Shown piece after piece: positions 10,854 to 20,505 of a DNA stretch of 64,000 nt. Below the pieces are notes generated by a model, which did no database searches, was not told where the DNA came from, and saw nothing but the letters and a program-made list of their open reading frames with translations. This DNA is from Anisus vortex (Eukaryota; Mollusca; Gastropoda; Planorbidae). Numbering within the stretch: the stretch's first letter is position 1; each line of letters begins with the position of its first letter. A program made the position numbers and the translations under genes. The stretch spans positions 30,677,742-30,741,741 of the forward strand of contig OX421497.1 of assembly GCA_949126835.1 (NCBI GenBank), read 5' to 3'.

Positions 10854-12010
10854 TTTCTAGCACCATAAACAGAACACGAACCTAATTGGTAATTTTAAAT
10901 TGTACATGGTTTCAAAAGTTGCAGAAACATTCATATCTAAGGAAATAAAACTATTCTGTAGAAACACTTTTTTTTTCATTAGGGATCGCTGGACTTCCGG
11001 TGGACTTCCACCAAGCCATTGGACTGTCTTTCTGAATATATCAAGTTCGTCACAAGGTAAAAGTAATAAGTGCCAGACTTTTTTCAATCGAAGTTGTCTT
11101 CCCTGTGATTACCTAGTTTCTTCCTGCCACTGTTAGGTAAAACATTGGCGGCGGAGGCATAGTGCTGACAAATGCCATCGTACGCCCTGACCTGAAACTG
11201 GTTGTATCTGATCATGAGCCCTATAAGCAATCCTTACAATCTACATTCAAACTTTTATTGTTATTATTATGAATTTTTTTTGTAAAGCGATATTATGTTA
11301 GATCATGTGTAACTTTGGTGGGCTTTTCTCAAATTTAAACAACTAATTTGGAATTATCACCAAGCCTAGTCTCTAAAATATAATTATAAAAATGTAAATT
11401 CGTCTAAGTTTCGTCTTTATTTCTATGCGTGGCCAGCATTAGGACTGGACAGTGGGTAGAAAATCCAGAAAAAAAAACCTTCAATTTCTGAAACTTTATT
11501 TGCTATGCTATTTCCCAAAGACAAAATACGCATCTAACGAATAATGTCATTGCCAGAAATATAAATTTGACAATGTGTCAATCAACGTATATGTATCGAT
11601 GTCAAAAATTTGTTTCGTTTTTCGTTTTTAAACTAGTGTAGCCAATGACATGACGGCCGGAAGTTAATTTCCAGAGAAGAACACTCCGGAAACACCGTAT
11701 GCTAATTGGAGATTTCTCGCCGACAACGTCATAACGTAGACGTGTAGGTATGATGATGAGGATGAAGTTATTTTCTTGGTGGCAGAAGAAATGATATGCT
11801 TATGTTGATAACATACATATATAGTAAGATCATCTTTTGTGGTGTTGTTTTTCTCTCTATTCTTATATTTATATAAAGATGATTCATTGTCATTATTATT
11901 TTAAATCGACATATATTCCTAATCAATGAAATATTAAATGAATAATAACTCTATCTACTAACCTGCCAAACTCTTCCCCCTACCTACATACCTACCATAT
12001 AGCCTATATA
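10854..12010. other. Spacer with one small CpG-containing island
   Basis: No gene is recognised; frames at 10857-11136 on both strands show no domain. A small island at about 11635-11750 holds CCGGAAGT (an ETS-type core) and several CpGs. A microsatellite (TA)n begins at 12005. Confidence 0.4.
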
Positions 12011-12018
12011 TATATATA

Positions 12019-12446
12019 CAAGCTACATTGCCCGGCGTTGCCCGGGTGAAAAAAAAAAGGACTGTCTGGGGTGCAGTTAACAAATTTATAAACTACACTT
12101 ACTGAATACTTTTAGAAAAGTAAATAAATATTGTAATAGGGTAAAAAAAATAGTCAAATATTTTTATTTAACAAAATCTATATTGCCTATAGATTTACAA
12201 TGTCTTTTGTTTTTAAAAGTTTGAAAAATTAATTGTCGAAAAAAAAAAAAGTATAGTCTAACTGGAGAATCGAACCCTGGTCGCCCGTATAGCAGTCCAC
12301 TACGTTTACCACTGAGCTATCGAAGACTCATGTCCGATGTGAAAAATTATTAGACGGTATATTGGGCTAGGCCTAGATAGGTCAGTGACACACGTGTTTT
12401 CAAATTGACCAATGGGGATCCTCGCGGGGCTTAACACTGTCTTTTT
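12019..12446 (-). mobile_element. tRNA-derived SINE (family B), copy 1
   Basis: Minus-strand element. The tRNA-like head has CGATAGCTCAGTGGT (A box, about 12323-12309) and GGGTTCGATTC (B box, about 12277-12267). The element ends, at its plus-strand left side, in TTGCCCGGCGTTGCCCGGG, an internal near-palindrome. It lies between (TA)n tracts. A second copy follows directly. Confidence 0.8.
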
Positions 12447-12455
12447 ATATATATA

Positions 12456-13123
12456 CAAGCTACGTTGCCCGGCGTTGCCCGGGTGAAAAAAAAAAAGGAC
12501 TGTCTGGGGTGCAGATAACAAATTTATAAACTACACTTACTGAATACAAAGATTCTTTTTTTTCCGTTGACCATTAGGCTGTGGAGCACCCTGGACCAGG
12601 CTTCCATCACTGCCCCTACAGTTCAGGCTTTTAAATCGTCACTGAAGGGCTGGTCTAAAAACCTAAAGTGACACTCTGTCATCTGTTTATAATTGTTGTT
12701 TGTGATGTTTTTTATTTTATGTGTATTTAAATTGTGGACTCTTTCCTCGGCTCTAACGGGGTATCCACAGTAATATGAAGAAGAAGAAGAAGAAGAAAGA
12801 AAGTAAATAAATATTGTAATAGGGTAAAAAAAATAGTCAAATATTTTTATTTAACAAAATTTATATTGCCTATAGATTTACAATGTCTTTTGTTTTTAAA
12901 AGTTTGAAAAAATTAATTGTCGAAAAAAAAAAGAATAGTCTAACTGGAGAATCGAACCCTGGTCGCCCGTTTAGTAGTCCACTACGTTTACCACTGAGCT
13001 ATCGAAGACACATGTCCGATGTGAAAAATTATTAGACGGTATATTGGGCTGGGCCTAGATAGGTCAGTGACACACATGTTTTCAAATTGACCAATGGGGA
13101 TCCTCGCGGGGCTTAACACTGTC

Positions 13124-13128
<5 letters not shown>
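12456..13128 (-). mobile_element. SINE family B, copy 2, interrupted by a LINE tail
   Basis: Near-identical to copy 1 apart from an extra segment of about 255 bases at roughly 12548-12803. Sequence on either side of the insert (TGAATAC on the left, AAGTAAATAAATATTG on the right) is contiguous in copy 1 except for a few bases. The two copies are in direct orientation separated only by TATATATA, so they arose by tandem duplication or by two insertions into one TA tract. Confidence 0.8.
12548..12803 (+). mobile_element. 5'-truncated LINE 3' end inserted in SINE
   Basis: The plus-strand frame 12552-12671 reads FFPLTIRLWSTLDQAS and TAPTVQAFKSSLKGWS before a TGA stop, the pattern of the extreme C-terminus of Jockey/CR1/I-like polymerases (F-P-x-T-I-x-x-W-x-x-L). 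A short 3' UTR and an (AAG)n tail at 12777-12800 follow. It inserted in the orientation opposite to the host SINE. Its 39 residues are a small remnant of a full polymerase. Confidence 0.85.

Positions 13129-13163
<35 letters not shown>
13129..13163. repeat. (TA)n microsatellite
   Basis: Pure TA run linking the end of the SINE to the 17-bp array. Confidence 0.95.
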
Positions 13164-13165
<2 letters not shown>

Positions 13166-13881
13166 GTCTCACTATAACCCAGGTCTCACTATAACCCAGG
13201 TCTCACTATAACCCAGGTCTCACTATAACCCAGGTCTCACTATAACCCAGGTCTCACTATAACCCAGGTCTCACTATAACCCAGGTCTCACTATAACCCA
13301 GGTCTCACTATAACCCAGGTCTCACTATAACCCAGGTCTCACTATAACCCAGGTCTCACTATAACCCAGGTCTCACTATAACCCAGGTCTCACTATAACC
13401 CAGGTCACACTATAACCCAGGTCTCACTATAACCCAGGTCTCACTATAACCCAGGTCTCACTATAACCCAGGTCTCACTATAACCCAGGTCTCACTATAA
13501 CCCAGGCCTCACTATAACCCAGGTCTCACTATAACCCAGGTCTCACTATAACCCAGGTCTCACTATAACCCAGGTCTCACTATAACCCAGGTCTCACTAT
13601 AACCCAGGTCTCACTATAACCCAGGCCTCACTATAACCCAGGTCTCACTATAACCCAGGTCTCACTATAACCCAGGTCTCACTATAACCCAGGTCTCACT
13701 ATAACCCAGGTCTCACTATAACCCAGGCCTCACTATAACCCAGGTCTCACTATAACCCAGGTCTCACTATAACCCAGGCCTCACTATAACCCAGGTCTCA
13801 CTATAACCCAGGTCTCACTATAACCCAGGTCTCACTATAACCCAGGTCTCACTATAACCCAGGCCTCACTATAACCCAGGT
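13164..13881. repeat. 17-bp tandem array, 42 copies
   Basis: The unit AGGTCTCACTATAACCC is repeated exactly 42 times in 714 bases (13164-13877), plus a 4-base partial. Substitutions are few: unit 15 has GGTCAC, and units 21, 28, 34, 37 and 42 have GGCCTC. All variants therefore lie in the right two-thirds. The near-perfect copies mean recent expansion. Confidence 0.97.
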
Positions 13882-14207
13882 TCCAGATTGCTTTAAAGCT
13901 AGTGAAGAGAATTCTCTGTTGACTTTCTTATAACTCTGTTGAGCTAATGAAGCAACTAAATTTATAAGGGTTTTTATTTGTCGTCTTAATCTGTGTTTTT
14001 TTTTTTAATGTTTTTTTTTTACAATACGTGTGATGTATAAGACATTTAAACACACATTCAATTTTTTTAAGTTATTTTTTCTTTCCTTTTTATCTTATTC
14101 TTTTAACGTTAATGTTTCATCAAAATTTATTTGCAAATTCGATTGAAAGCAGTTTAGACTGATACTTTTTTTTGTAGCTGTGTAATTTAAGAAAATGGCG
14201 ACAGTGG
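13882..14207. other. AT-rich spacer without genes
   Basis: T-rich sequence with several poly-T runs. No feature is supported. Confidence 0.6.
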
Positions 14208-14500
14208 ACTGATCTATAAAAAGAATGGATTAGGCACGGAAGTAACATTCTTGAAGACAAAATAAATAGGTTTTCACGTGACTTTCATTTATCTATGAAA
14301 TTATATTTCCTAAGCACTCACCTCGTCAAGTGACTTAGACTTCCTTTTTATCGTATGGATTTGTTCTAATCATAAGTGGATTATTCCTGTAACTCGCTTA
14401 TGTAGATAAGTGAATAATGGGAAAGGAGAATTTATTTAGGATTCAATTTGCGCATACACATTTAATATGGAGGCGATATCCATTCTTTTTATAGATCAGT
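14208..14500. mobile_element. 293-bp inverted-repeat element (MITE-like)
   Basis: The ends are a perfect 23-bp inverted repeat (14208-14230 and 14478-14500) with core CTATAAAAAGAATGGAT. The interior has no coding potential. A clear target duplication was not found, so the superfamily is open; a Tc1/mariner-like or other nonautonomous element is possible. The outer motif ATAGATCAGT recurs near 26837. Confidence 0.6.
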
Positions 14501-14701
14501 GATTGAAAATTCCCACAGGAAATAAAATAAAAGGTCTGAGTACTACATTGTTTGACAATATGTACATATACGGAGTGCAAATGACGCACAAAACCACGTA
14601 TTAGTGTTCTGTAACATCTTGCAATAATTCCTCTATTTAAGTAATCAAGACAAGTAACAATAATAATAATATTATTTTTTACGTACTTAAATCTTACAGT
14701 A
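14501..14701. other. Spacer between two inverted-repeat elements
   Basis: AT-rich; nothing else is seen. Confidence 0.5.
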
Positions 14702-14903
14702 GTCTAGAGCATGGGTCGTCAACCTTTTGATAATGGTGTGCCAGAGTAGAATTTCGAATTCATTCAACAGCCTAAAATACACCTTGCGCCACTAACAATT
14801 TACTGTAGCAAAGACTTAATTTGCTTTCTTTGGGGGTCTCCGCGTGCCTTTGAAAATCGCCCTGCGTGCCAAGTCTGATAGGTTGCCGACGCCTGGTCTA
14901 GAG
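14702..14903. mobile_element. 186-bp hAT MITE with perfect target duplication
   Basis: The element spans 14710-14895, flanked by identical octamers GTCTAGAG (14702-14709 and 14896-14903). The ends read CATGGGTCGTCAACC and, inverted, CAGGCGTCGGCAACC. Both halves match the ends of the 1.9-kb hAT element at 20314-22215: the right side shares GGTCTC-CGCGTGCC and GCGTGCCAAGT, and the left shares CAACAGCCTAAAAT. It is therefore an internally deleted derivative that depends on transposase from elsewhere. Confidence 0.92.
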
Positions 14904-15670
14904 TTGTGTTTTGAATTTTAAAAAAAACACAATATTACTGTAAACATTTTGAAGCTCTATATTCTTCTACTGTGAAATATTGAACATCGTTGGACTTGTC
15001 ACAATCGTAACCATTAGTTTATGTTATCGCTAAGAATAAAAGTTTGTTGTACACGCGAGATGTTTAACCCTATAAGTTATAGTTTATGCGACGTTCCTAG
15101 TCAACTATAATACAAGTCTACTCCAGTGCATCTTTATTTCTATACTCGGTGCTATACCAAAATACAGCAAACAACCGTCCCAGGACTCGATACATTCATC
15201 AAAGAGTGTCACAGGAAACAAGGTGAAAATTGGTCTTTCTCTTGTTCGGGTGTTACTGAACATAGTGGTGACTTACAAGAAGTATCTGCTTACTTGGTCA
15301 AGACGCGGGGCGTTGTGTCTTCTTAGTCATAGTGAAACATAAAACTGTTTTAGATAAAGGAAAAAAAAAATAGAAGTCAAAATAAGGACGCGGCCAATAA
15401 ACAAAGAGCTATACACACCACTCACAAAAATGATGACTTTTTTTTAAAATATTCCTTCTGGGCTAGTGGCGTGTCCAGCGTTATAGGCCCGCATCCCCCG
15501 CGCCCCATTCCCACCAGCACCCCCATGCTTCATTCCCGCCCTCCCCAAAAGTCCCAGGCGATAAAGGCGCAAGCAGAAGTCCATCACGCGATGTGTACAT
15601 TTGTTCCCATACAATGGACTTAATTGAAACTGACGCAGATATTTCTGACTGAAGCTTGTCAGAACAGGAG
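14904..15670. other. Spacer without supported genes
   Basis: No domain-bearing frame is recognised. Part of 15470-15660 is more complex and C-rich. The 66-codon (15126) and 77-codon (15481) frames lack recognisable features. Confidence 0.4.
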
Positions 15671-15673
15671 TGG

Positions 15674-16710
15674 TAGAAACTGTAGCTGTATACAGGGTTT
15701 ATTTCTATAGCCATTGCTAGAAACTGTAGCTGTATACGGGGTTTATTTCTATAGCCATTGCTAGAAACTGTAGCTGTATACAGGGTTTATTTCTATAGCC
15801 ATTGCTAGAAACTGTAGCTGTATACGGGGTTTATTTCTATAGCCATTGCTAGAAACTGTAGCTGTATACAGGGTTTATTTCTATAGCCTTTGGTAGAAAC
15901 TGTAGCTGTATACAGGGTTTATTTCTATAGCCTTTGGTAGAAACTGTAGCTGTATACGGGGTTTATTTCTATAGCCTTTGGTAGAAACTGTAGCTGTACC
16001 CTGCATTTATTTCTATAGCCATTGCTAGAAACTGTAGCTGTATACAGGGTTTATTTCTATAGCCTTTGGTAGAAACTGTAGCTGTACCCTGCATTTATTT
16101 CTATAGCCATTGCTAGAAACTGTAGCTGTATACAGGGTTTATTTCTATAGCCTTAGGTAGAAACTGTAGCTGTATACAGGGTTTATTTCTATAGCCTTTG
16201 GTAGAAACTGTAGCTGTATACGGGGTTTATTTCTATAGCCTTTGGTAGAAACTGTAGCTGTACCCTGCATTTATTTCTATAGCCATTGCTAGAAACTGTA
16301 GCTGTACCCTGCATTTATTTCTATAGCCATTGCTAGAAACTGTAGCTGTACCCTGCATTTATTTCTAGAAACTGTAGCTGTACCCAGGGTTTGTTTCTAC
16401 AACAATAGGTAGAAACTGTAGCTGTACCCAGGGTTTGTTTCTACAAAAATAGGTAGAAACTGTAGCTGTACCCTGCATTTATTTCTATAGCCATTGCTAG
16501 AAACTGTAGCTGTACCCTGCATTTATTTCTATAGCCATTGCTAGAAACTGTAGCTGTACCCTGCATTTATTTCTAGAAACTGTAGCTGTACCCAGGGTTT
16601 GTTTCTACAAAAATAGGTAGAAACTGTAGCTGTACCCAGGGTTTGTTTCTACAACAATAGGTAGAAACTGTAGCTGTACCCAGGGTTTCTTTCTACAACC
16701 ATTGGTAGAA
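15674..16710. repeat. 44-bp minisatellite, 24 copies, three variants
   Basis: All 24 units start GAAACTGTAGCTGTA. They fall into three types by what follows: TATAC (A), CCCTGC (B) or CCCAGG (C). Order: A x7, B, A, B, A x3, B x3, C x2, B x3, C x3. The block B3-C repeats with the same shortened junction (ATTTCTAGAAACTG), which shows a higher-order duplication. Type A can pair CTGTA with TACAG and TAGAAA with TTTCTA, so single strands could form a hairpin per unit. Confidence 0.95.
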
Positions 16711-16874
16711 TAGTTTAGACTTAGACGTATTTGTATTCATCTTTTCTAAGAATATATTTAAAATTAACCAGAAATATCCTAATTTTAATCCCAGTCTAGA
16801 CGACAACTAATATGAAAACGTCAACGACTCTTTTGAACAAAACTTAATTTTTCTTAGGTCCGTCTTACTTGTGC

Positions 16875-17225
16875 GGTCAGCACATTACCCAGACAGATTT
16901 ACTTTAACTCATGTCAGGCTCCATCGAGTGCGGGGTAGACTCAGGGACATGTTCAAGACATCGAAGCTGGATAGATTCAGGGAGATTGTCCAGACATCAG
17001 AGCTGGATAGATTCAGCGAGATTGTCCAGACATCGAAGCTGGATAAATTCAGCGAGATTGTCCAGACATCGAAGCTGGATAAATTCAGCGAGATTGTCCA
17101 GACATCAGAGCTGGATAGATTCAGGGAGATTGTCCAGGTACGCGTAAAATTCCTGATGATTTGACCTGGATTCGAACGCCTGACTTTCAAGAATATCAAC
17201 TCAGTGTTTAATCCACTGGTGCTCC
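16875..17225 (-). mobile_element. SINE family A with internal 36-bp tandem expansion
   Basis: Minus-strand SINE. The B box GGCGTTCGAATCC lies at about 17180-17168. The body segments ACTTTAACTCATGTCAGG and GGGTAGACTCAGGGACA are collinear with 10392-10659. The segment that is single-copy elsewhere (AGCTGGGTAGACTCAGGGA then TCCAGAC) is here a five-fold tandem array (16957-17136). The A-box end is decayed. Confidence 0.8.
16957..17136. repeat. 36-bp tandem repeat, 5 copies, inside a SINE
   Basis: Units start at 16957, 16993, 17029, 17065 and 17101 with GACATC followed by GAAGCTGGAT or AGAGCTGGAT. Because 36 is a multiple of 3, three frames stay open across it (for example the 12-residue repeat TSKLDRFSEIVQ), but no start or function supports coding. 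Confidence 0.95.
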
Positions 17226-17379
17226 AATTTTAACAAACCAACAATAGATAAAAAAAAATGCTTTAAAAGTCTTTGTTGAATATTTTCTTTTACTATTTCT
17301 AAAGATTACCTTTCTTTTATGACGCCATCTGCCAACTAAAATATATCTTTTCTTGTATCATGTAAAGACTCAAGGGTGA
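17226..17379. other. AT-rich spacer
   Basis: Nothing recognised. Confidence 0.5.
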
Positions 17380-17640
17380 TGAGTCTTTGACCCCGCCCGA
17401 GAGTCGACTGCAATTATCGCCTCTGACTAACATTTCTCCTTTAGAGCCGGGTTTTGATAAGTGCTATCAGGCCATGTATAAATGCAGGTAAGGCTTGACC
17501 TCATGCGAGCCGCTTATGGGGCGGTTGCATGTAAGGTCAACCTGCTCACTACGCCCCCCGCGACGTCTGCTAGACCCAAGAGTCTTCGGGGCCTGCCTCG
17601 TATTCCTGTCTGGTGAGGCGCCGGCCAAGCGGATTTTGTC
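17380..17640. other. GC-rich island, candidate conserved noncoding block
   Basis: A complex, CpG-containing block with sharp edges. It contains the imperfect palindrome described in the next entry. The 85-codon frame starting at 17613 has no recognisable domain. Regulatory role is inferred from composition and motif content only. Confidence 0.4.
17491..17543. promoter_or_regulatory. 50-bp imperfect palindrome with two AGGTCA half-sites
   Basis: Left arm AGGCTTGACCTCATGC and right arm GCATGTAAGGTCAACCT are complementary apart from short bulges, and CCGC/GCGG extend the stem toward a loop of TTATGG. The arms carry TTGACCT and AGGTCAA, the half-site bound by nuclear receptors. It could be a DNA cruciform, an RNA hairpin or a receptor site pair. 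Confidence 0.45.
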
Positions 17641-18135
17641 TGACGTGGGGATCTAAAGATATTTTAAGAAATATATATAAAATCTGTCCAGATTTGCCAG
17701 AAACATCCACATATCTAGTCAGTATTATGTTATCTTTCACACAGACCACGTGGTCTTGGTTTTATATTGTTGATTTCACTGTGCCATTTGTGTTTATTTG
17801 CTATTGTGAATGTAAGAAAAACCGCAGAAATATGGATAATGTAAGAGGCAAAAAAAAAGGACAGAATTAAGTGAGAAGTTATGAGAAAATATATTTGTCT
17901 ATAGCGTATGTACTTTATAACTGTATTTATCTAAGTAAAATTTAATTTTTATAAGGAAGATTTTCTCTATATTCGAATCGATTTCCAAGGGGTTAGTAAA
18001 TACAAAGCGATGCATCGATTCTAATTGAGGCTATTAAGCTATCCCATCAAGCTTTGATCGATTCAGAGTGTTTGAAAATGTGTTTGAATCAATAAGTACT
18101 TAGCACAGATTCGTGTTTCCGTGGCATTATTTAGT
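17641..18135. other. AT-rich spacer without genes
   Basis: No supported feature. Confidence 0.5.
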
Positions 18136-18690
18136 TTTGATTGGTCATACCAGAGTGACCAGTCTGGCTAAAGTGAACTTAAGAGATCACTGATAGACTG
18201 ACCATTCCAAGATAGATTGCGTCCACCGCAGATGATATTAATGTCCAGTTTTCTGCATAATGATTGTTGGCTTAAGTATATTGACTACACTATTCCTTTC
18301 ACATCTGAAATATAGTTTCTCTTTTAAAGCTTTTAGTAGGTCATTATACAAACTGACCAGTTGTCAAATGCTAATATAATAATCGGGAAGCTCTACCCAA
18401 GGAAGAAGAAGCGGCTTCTTTAACCGACCATAAATTTGAAGAATGTATGTTTCAGATTTGCTCACATCAATTCAAAGGGGTCATTCTGTCCAAAATACGG
18501 TTAATGGTCAGTCCTGATCTAAAAGTAAATTATGGGATATGGACAAACTCTGATAGCAGTTTTATGATTAGTCCATTAACTGTAATGGATAGAGGTGGTC
18601 AGTGACTGGTCATCCCCAGTGAATTAACAACATATCAGTTGTTTCCAGAACTTGGTGGAAGAATGCCCGAAACTGACCACTCTCTAACCG
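18136..18690. other. Cluster of TGACCA/TGGTCA motifs
   Basis: At least eight TGACCA or TGGTCA hexamers occur in about 550 bases (near 18143, 18156, 18200, 18354, 18504, 18597, 18607 and 18676), often within ACTGACCA. The spacing is irregular. This may be a very old tandem repeat or a binding-site cluster. No gene is seen. Confidence 0.35.
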
Positions 18691-19665
18691 ATGACCGATG
18701 TCCGTTTTGATAGTCAGAATCAACATTTTAGTTTGACATATATAAACAAGAACAGCAGCATCACGTTTTTTTTTTGTTATATAGTCTATGGGGCTTTTTC
18801 TAATACGTGATAAGAAACATGCTCTAATACGTGATAAGAACCACGTGACTTTGAGGTTACACACAGTTACTTCCCCCCCTTTTGAAGTACGATTTCGGCC
18901 ATTTTTTCTGTAGCGTAGCCTACGCTTATTTTGGCAAGTGTTTTTTTTTATAATATTATTTTTATAACCATCGATAATGAAATAAATATTATTTCTTTTT
19001 TTATAATATTCCAATGTTTAATAACATAGTTCTACGACAAGGTAAGTCCTCTTACTACTTACTGGGCTCACGGTCGACTTACTCTACTTAAATTTTGTAT
19101 TAATAACAACATTAAACTGCAGTAATTTAGGTTGCTAAGGTTTAAGTACTTAACATTTTCATTCGTTTAAAATGATTCACTAAATTTAATATGTATTTCT
19201 ACAATGCCCTCACCAGTCTGATAATTGGAATATCTTGGGCATAAAATCGTAAATACACAAATATGCCGTGTTAGCCTTTGTCAGACACTTTAGAGTTGAA
19301 ACATAGTGATATTTTCTGTACACCAAAATGGAGGTTTGTTACCTAGGTCACTGCAACGTAGTTTTAGTACATGGGTGGTTTAAACAAATATGTTATACAC
19401 TATAACATAACAGTCACTTTGAGTGACAAGCAATAAACAGTATCATCTGTGTGTGTGTATGTGTGCTGGACTGTCCGCTTACAATGTTCATTGGCGTTTG
19501 AGAAATGGAGAAGGAGGAAGCAGATTCATCTACTGGACAATAATTTTTTATTTTTTTGTAACAGACATGCACAATCTGGGGAAAATAGAAAATCTTACAC
19601 TTTCAGCCATGACTCTGTCATACAGATTTCAACCAGGAATAAAAACAAATATGGACTCTAGCTAA
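18691..19665. other. Spacer without supported genes
   Basis: A 17-base block, CTAATACGTGATAAGAA, occurs twice in tandem near 18799-18841. The 134-codon minus-strand frame 18610-19014 is K/N/R-rich without a domain. No other feature. Confidence 0.4.
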
Positions 19666-19669
19666 ACGC

Positions 19670-20030
19670 ATAAGCCACAAATATTCACTTGACCACAACC
19701 GCCTGGACGCTTCGGGGGAGATTAGGTTCTTCACCCCCTACTCACGTTTCCTAAGTTTCCCGCGGAGGATGTGCTAACTACGTCACTTGGCATACGACTA
19801 GGGGGCCGTCACCCAGGGAGCAGGTCTGTTTCAAATCCAAGCTGTTTATTACCTCCCTTGGGAAGAATCAAAGACTGGCCTCGGCATTTCTCTGCGGTAT
19901 TCTTCCTTACCGAACATTTCGGTTTGTCCAAAACTGGCTCTTTACACGGTTATCTGGTGGCCCGGCAATCGGAGACCGCTCCGTGCGGTCAATTTATGAC
20001 CAGCGTTAGTTAAAGTCTGGGTTCTAGTTG
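19670..20030. other. Complex island, candidate conserved noncoding block
   Basis: About 360 bases of balanced, CpG-containing sequence between AT-rich flanks, with the inverted repeat GACCGC-TCCGT-GCGGTC near 19974-19990. The 80-codon plus frame at 19771-20013 has no recognisable domain. Confidence 0.35.
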
Positions 20031-20340
20031 TAAATAAGGAGATTACTTGTAATACACACAGTGGATATAAAAAAATTGATCGTGGGCATAGAAATAAAAG
20101 TCTGTTTTTGTTGGACCGATTTTTGTTGTAAACATTGTTTTAAAAAAAACTCTTGAAACCATGTTAAGACTTGTGTCCACGATACCCAGTCACGTCAATA
20201 TACAAGGTACCGTACACAAGCAGAAGTAAGGCTTTATTAATGATTGCTTATTGCCGCGTCATACGAAGGGACTTTCAACTTTCAACTTTCAACTCTATGA
20301 AAGTGATCTAAAACGGGGCTCGGCAACCTTTTTCTAACAG

Positions 20341-20505
20341 TGTGCCAAACGAGGTGTTCTAAAGCATTCAGTGTGCCCAACGAGGTGTTCTAAAGCATTC
20401 AGTGTGCCCAACGAGGTATTCTAAAGCATTCAGTGTGCCCAACGAGGTGTTCTAAAGCATTCAGTGTGCCAAACGAGGTGTTCTAAAGCATTCAGTGTGC
20501 CCAAC
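20341..20505. repeat. 31-bp tandem repeat in hAT subterminal region
   Basis: About five copies of a unit containing TGTGCCCAACGAGGTGTTCT followed by AAAGCATTCAG, phase 31 bp (20341, 20372 and so on). The same position in the 47.5-kb copy has only a single TTCAGCGTGCC block, so the expansion happened after the two copies separated. Confidence 0.9.

Noticed and set aside
12267..12322. Genuine tRNA gene (minus strand)
   Set aside because: Same reasoning: repeated twice nearby with a shared non-tRNA body, so it is a SINE head.
13164..13881. CRISPR-like or telomere-like array
   Set aside because: Units are contiguous 17-mers without spacers, so not CRISPR. CTATAACCC is not a known telomere unit and the array is interstitial.
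16871..17199. Repeat protein with TSKLDRFSEIVQ units
   Set aside because: The array is an expanded SINE segment, open in three frames because 36 is divisible by three.
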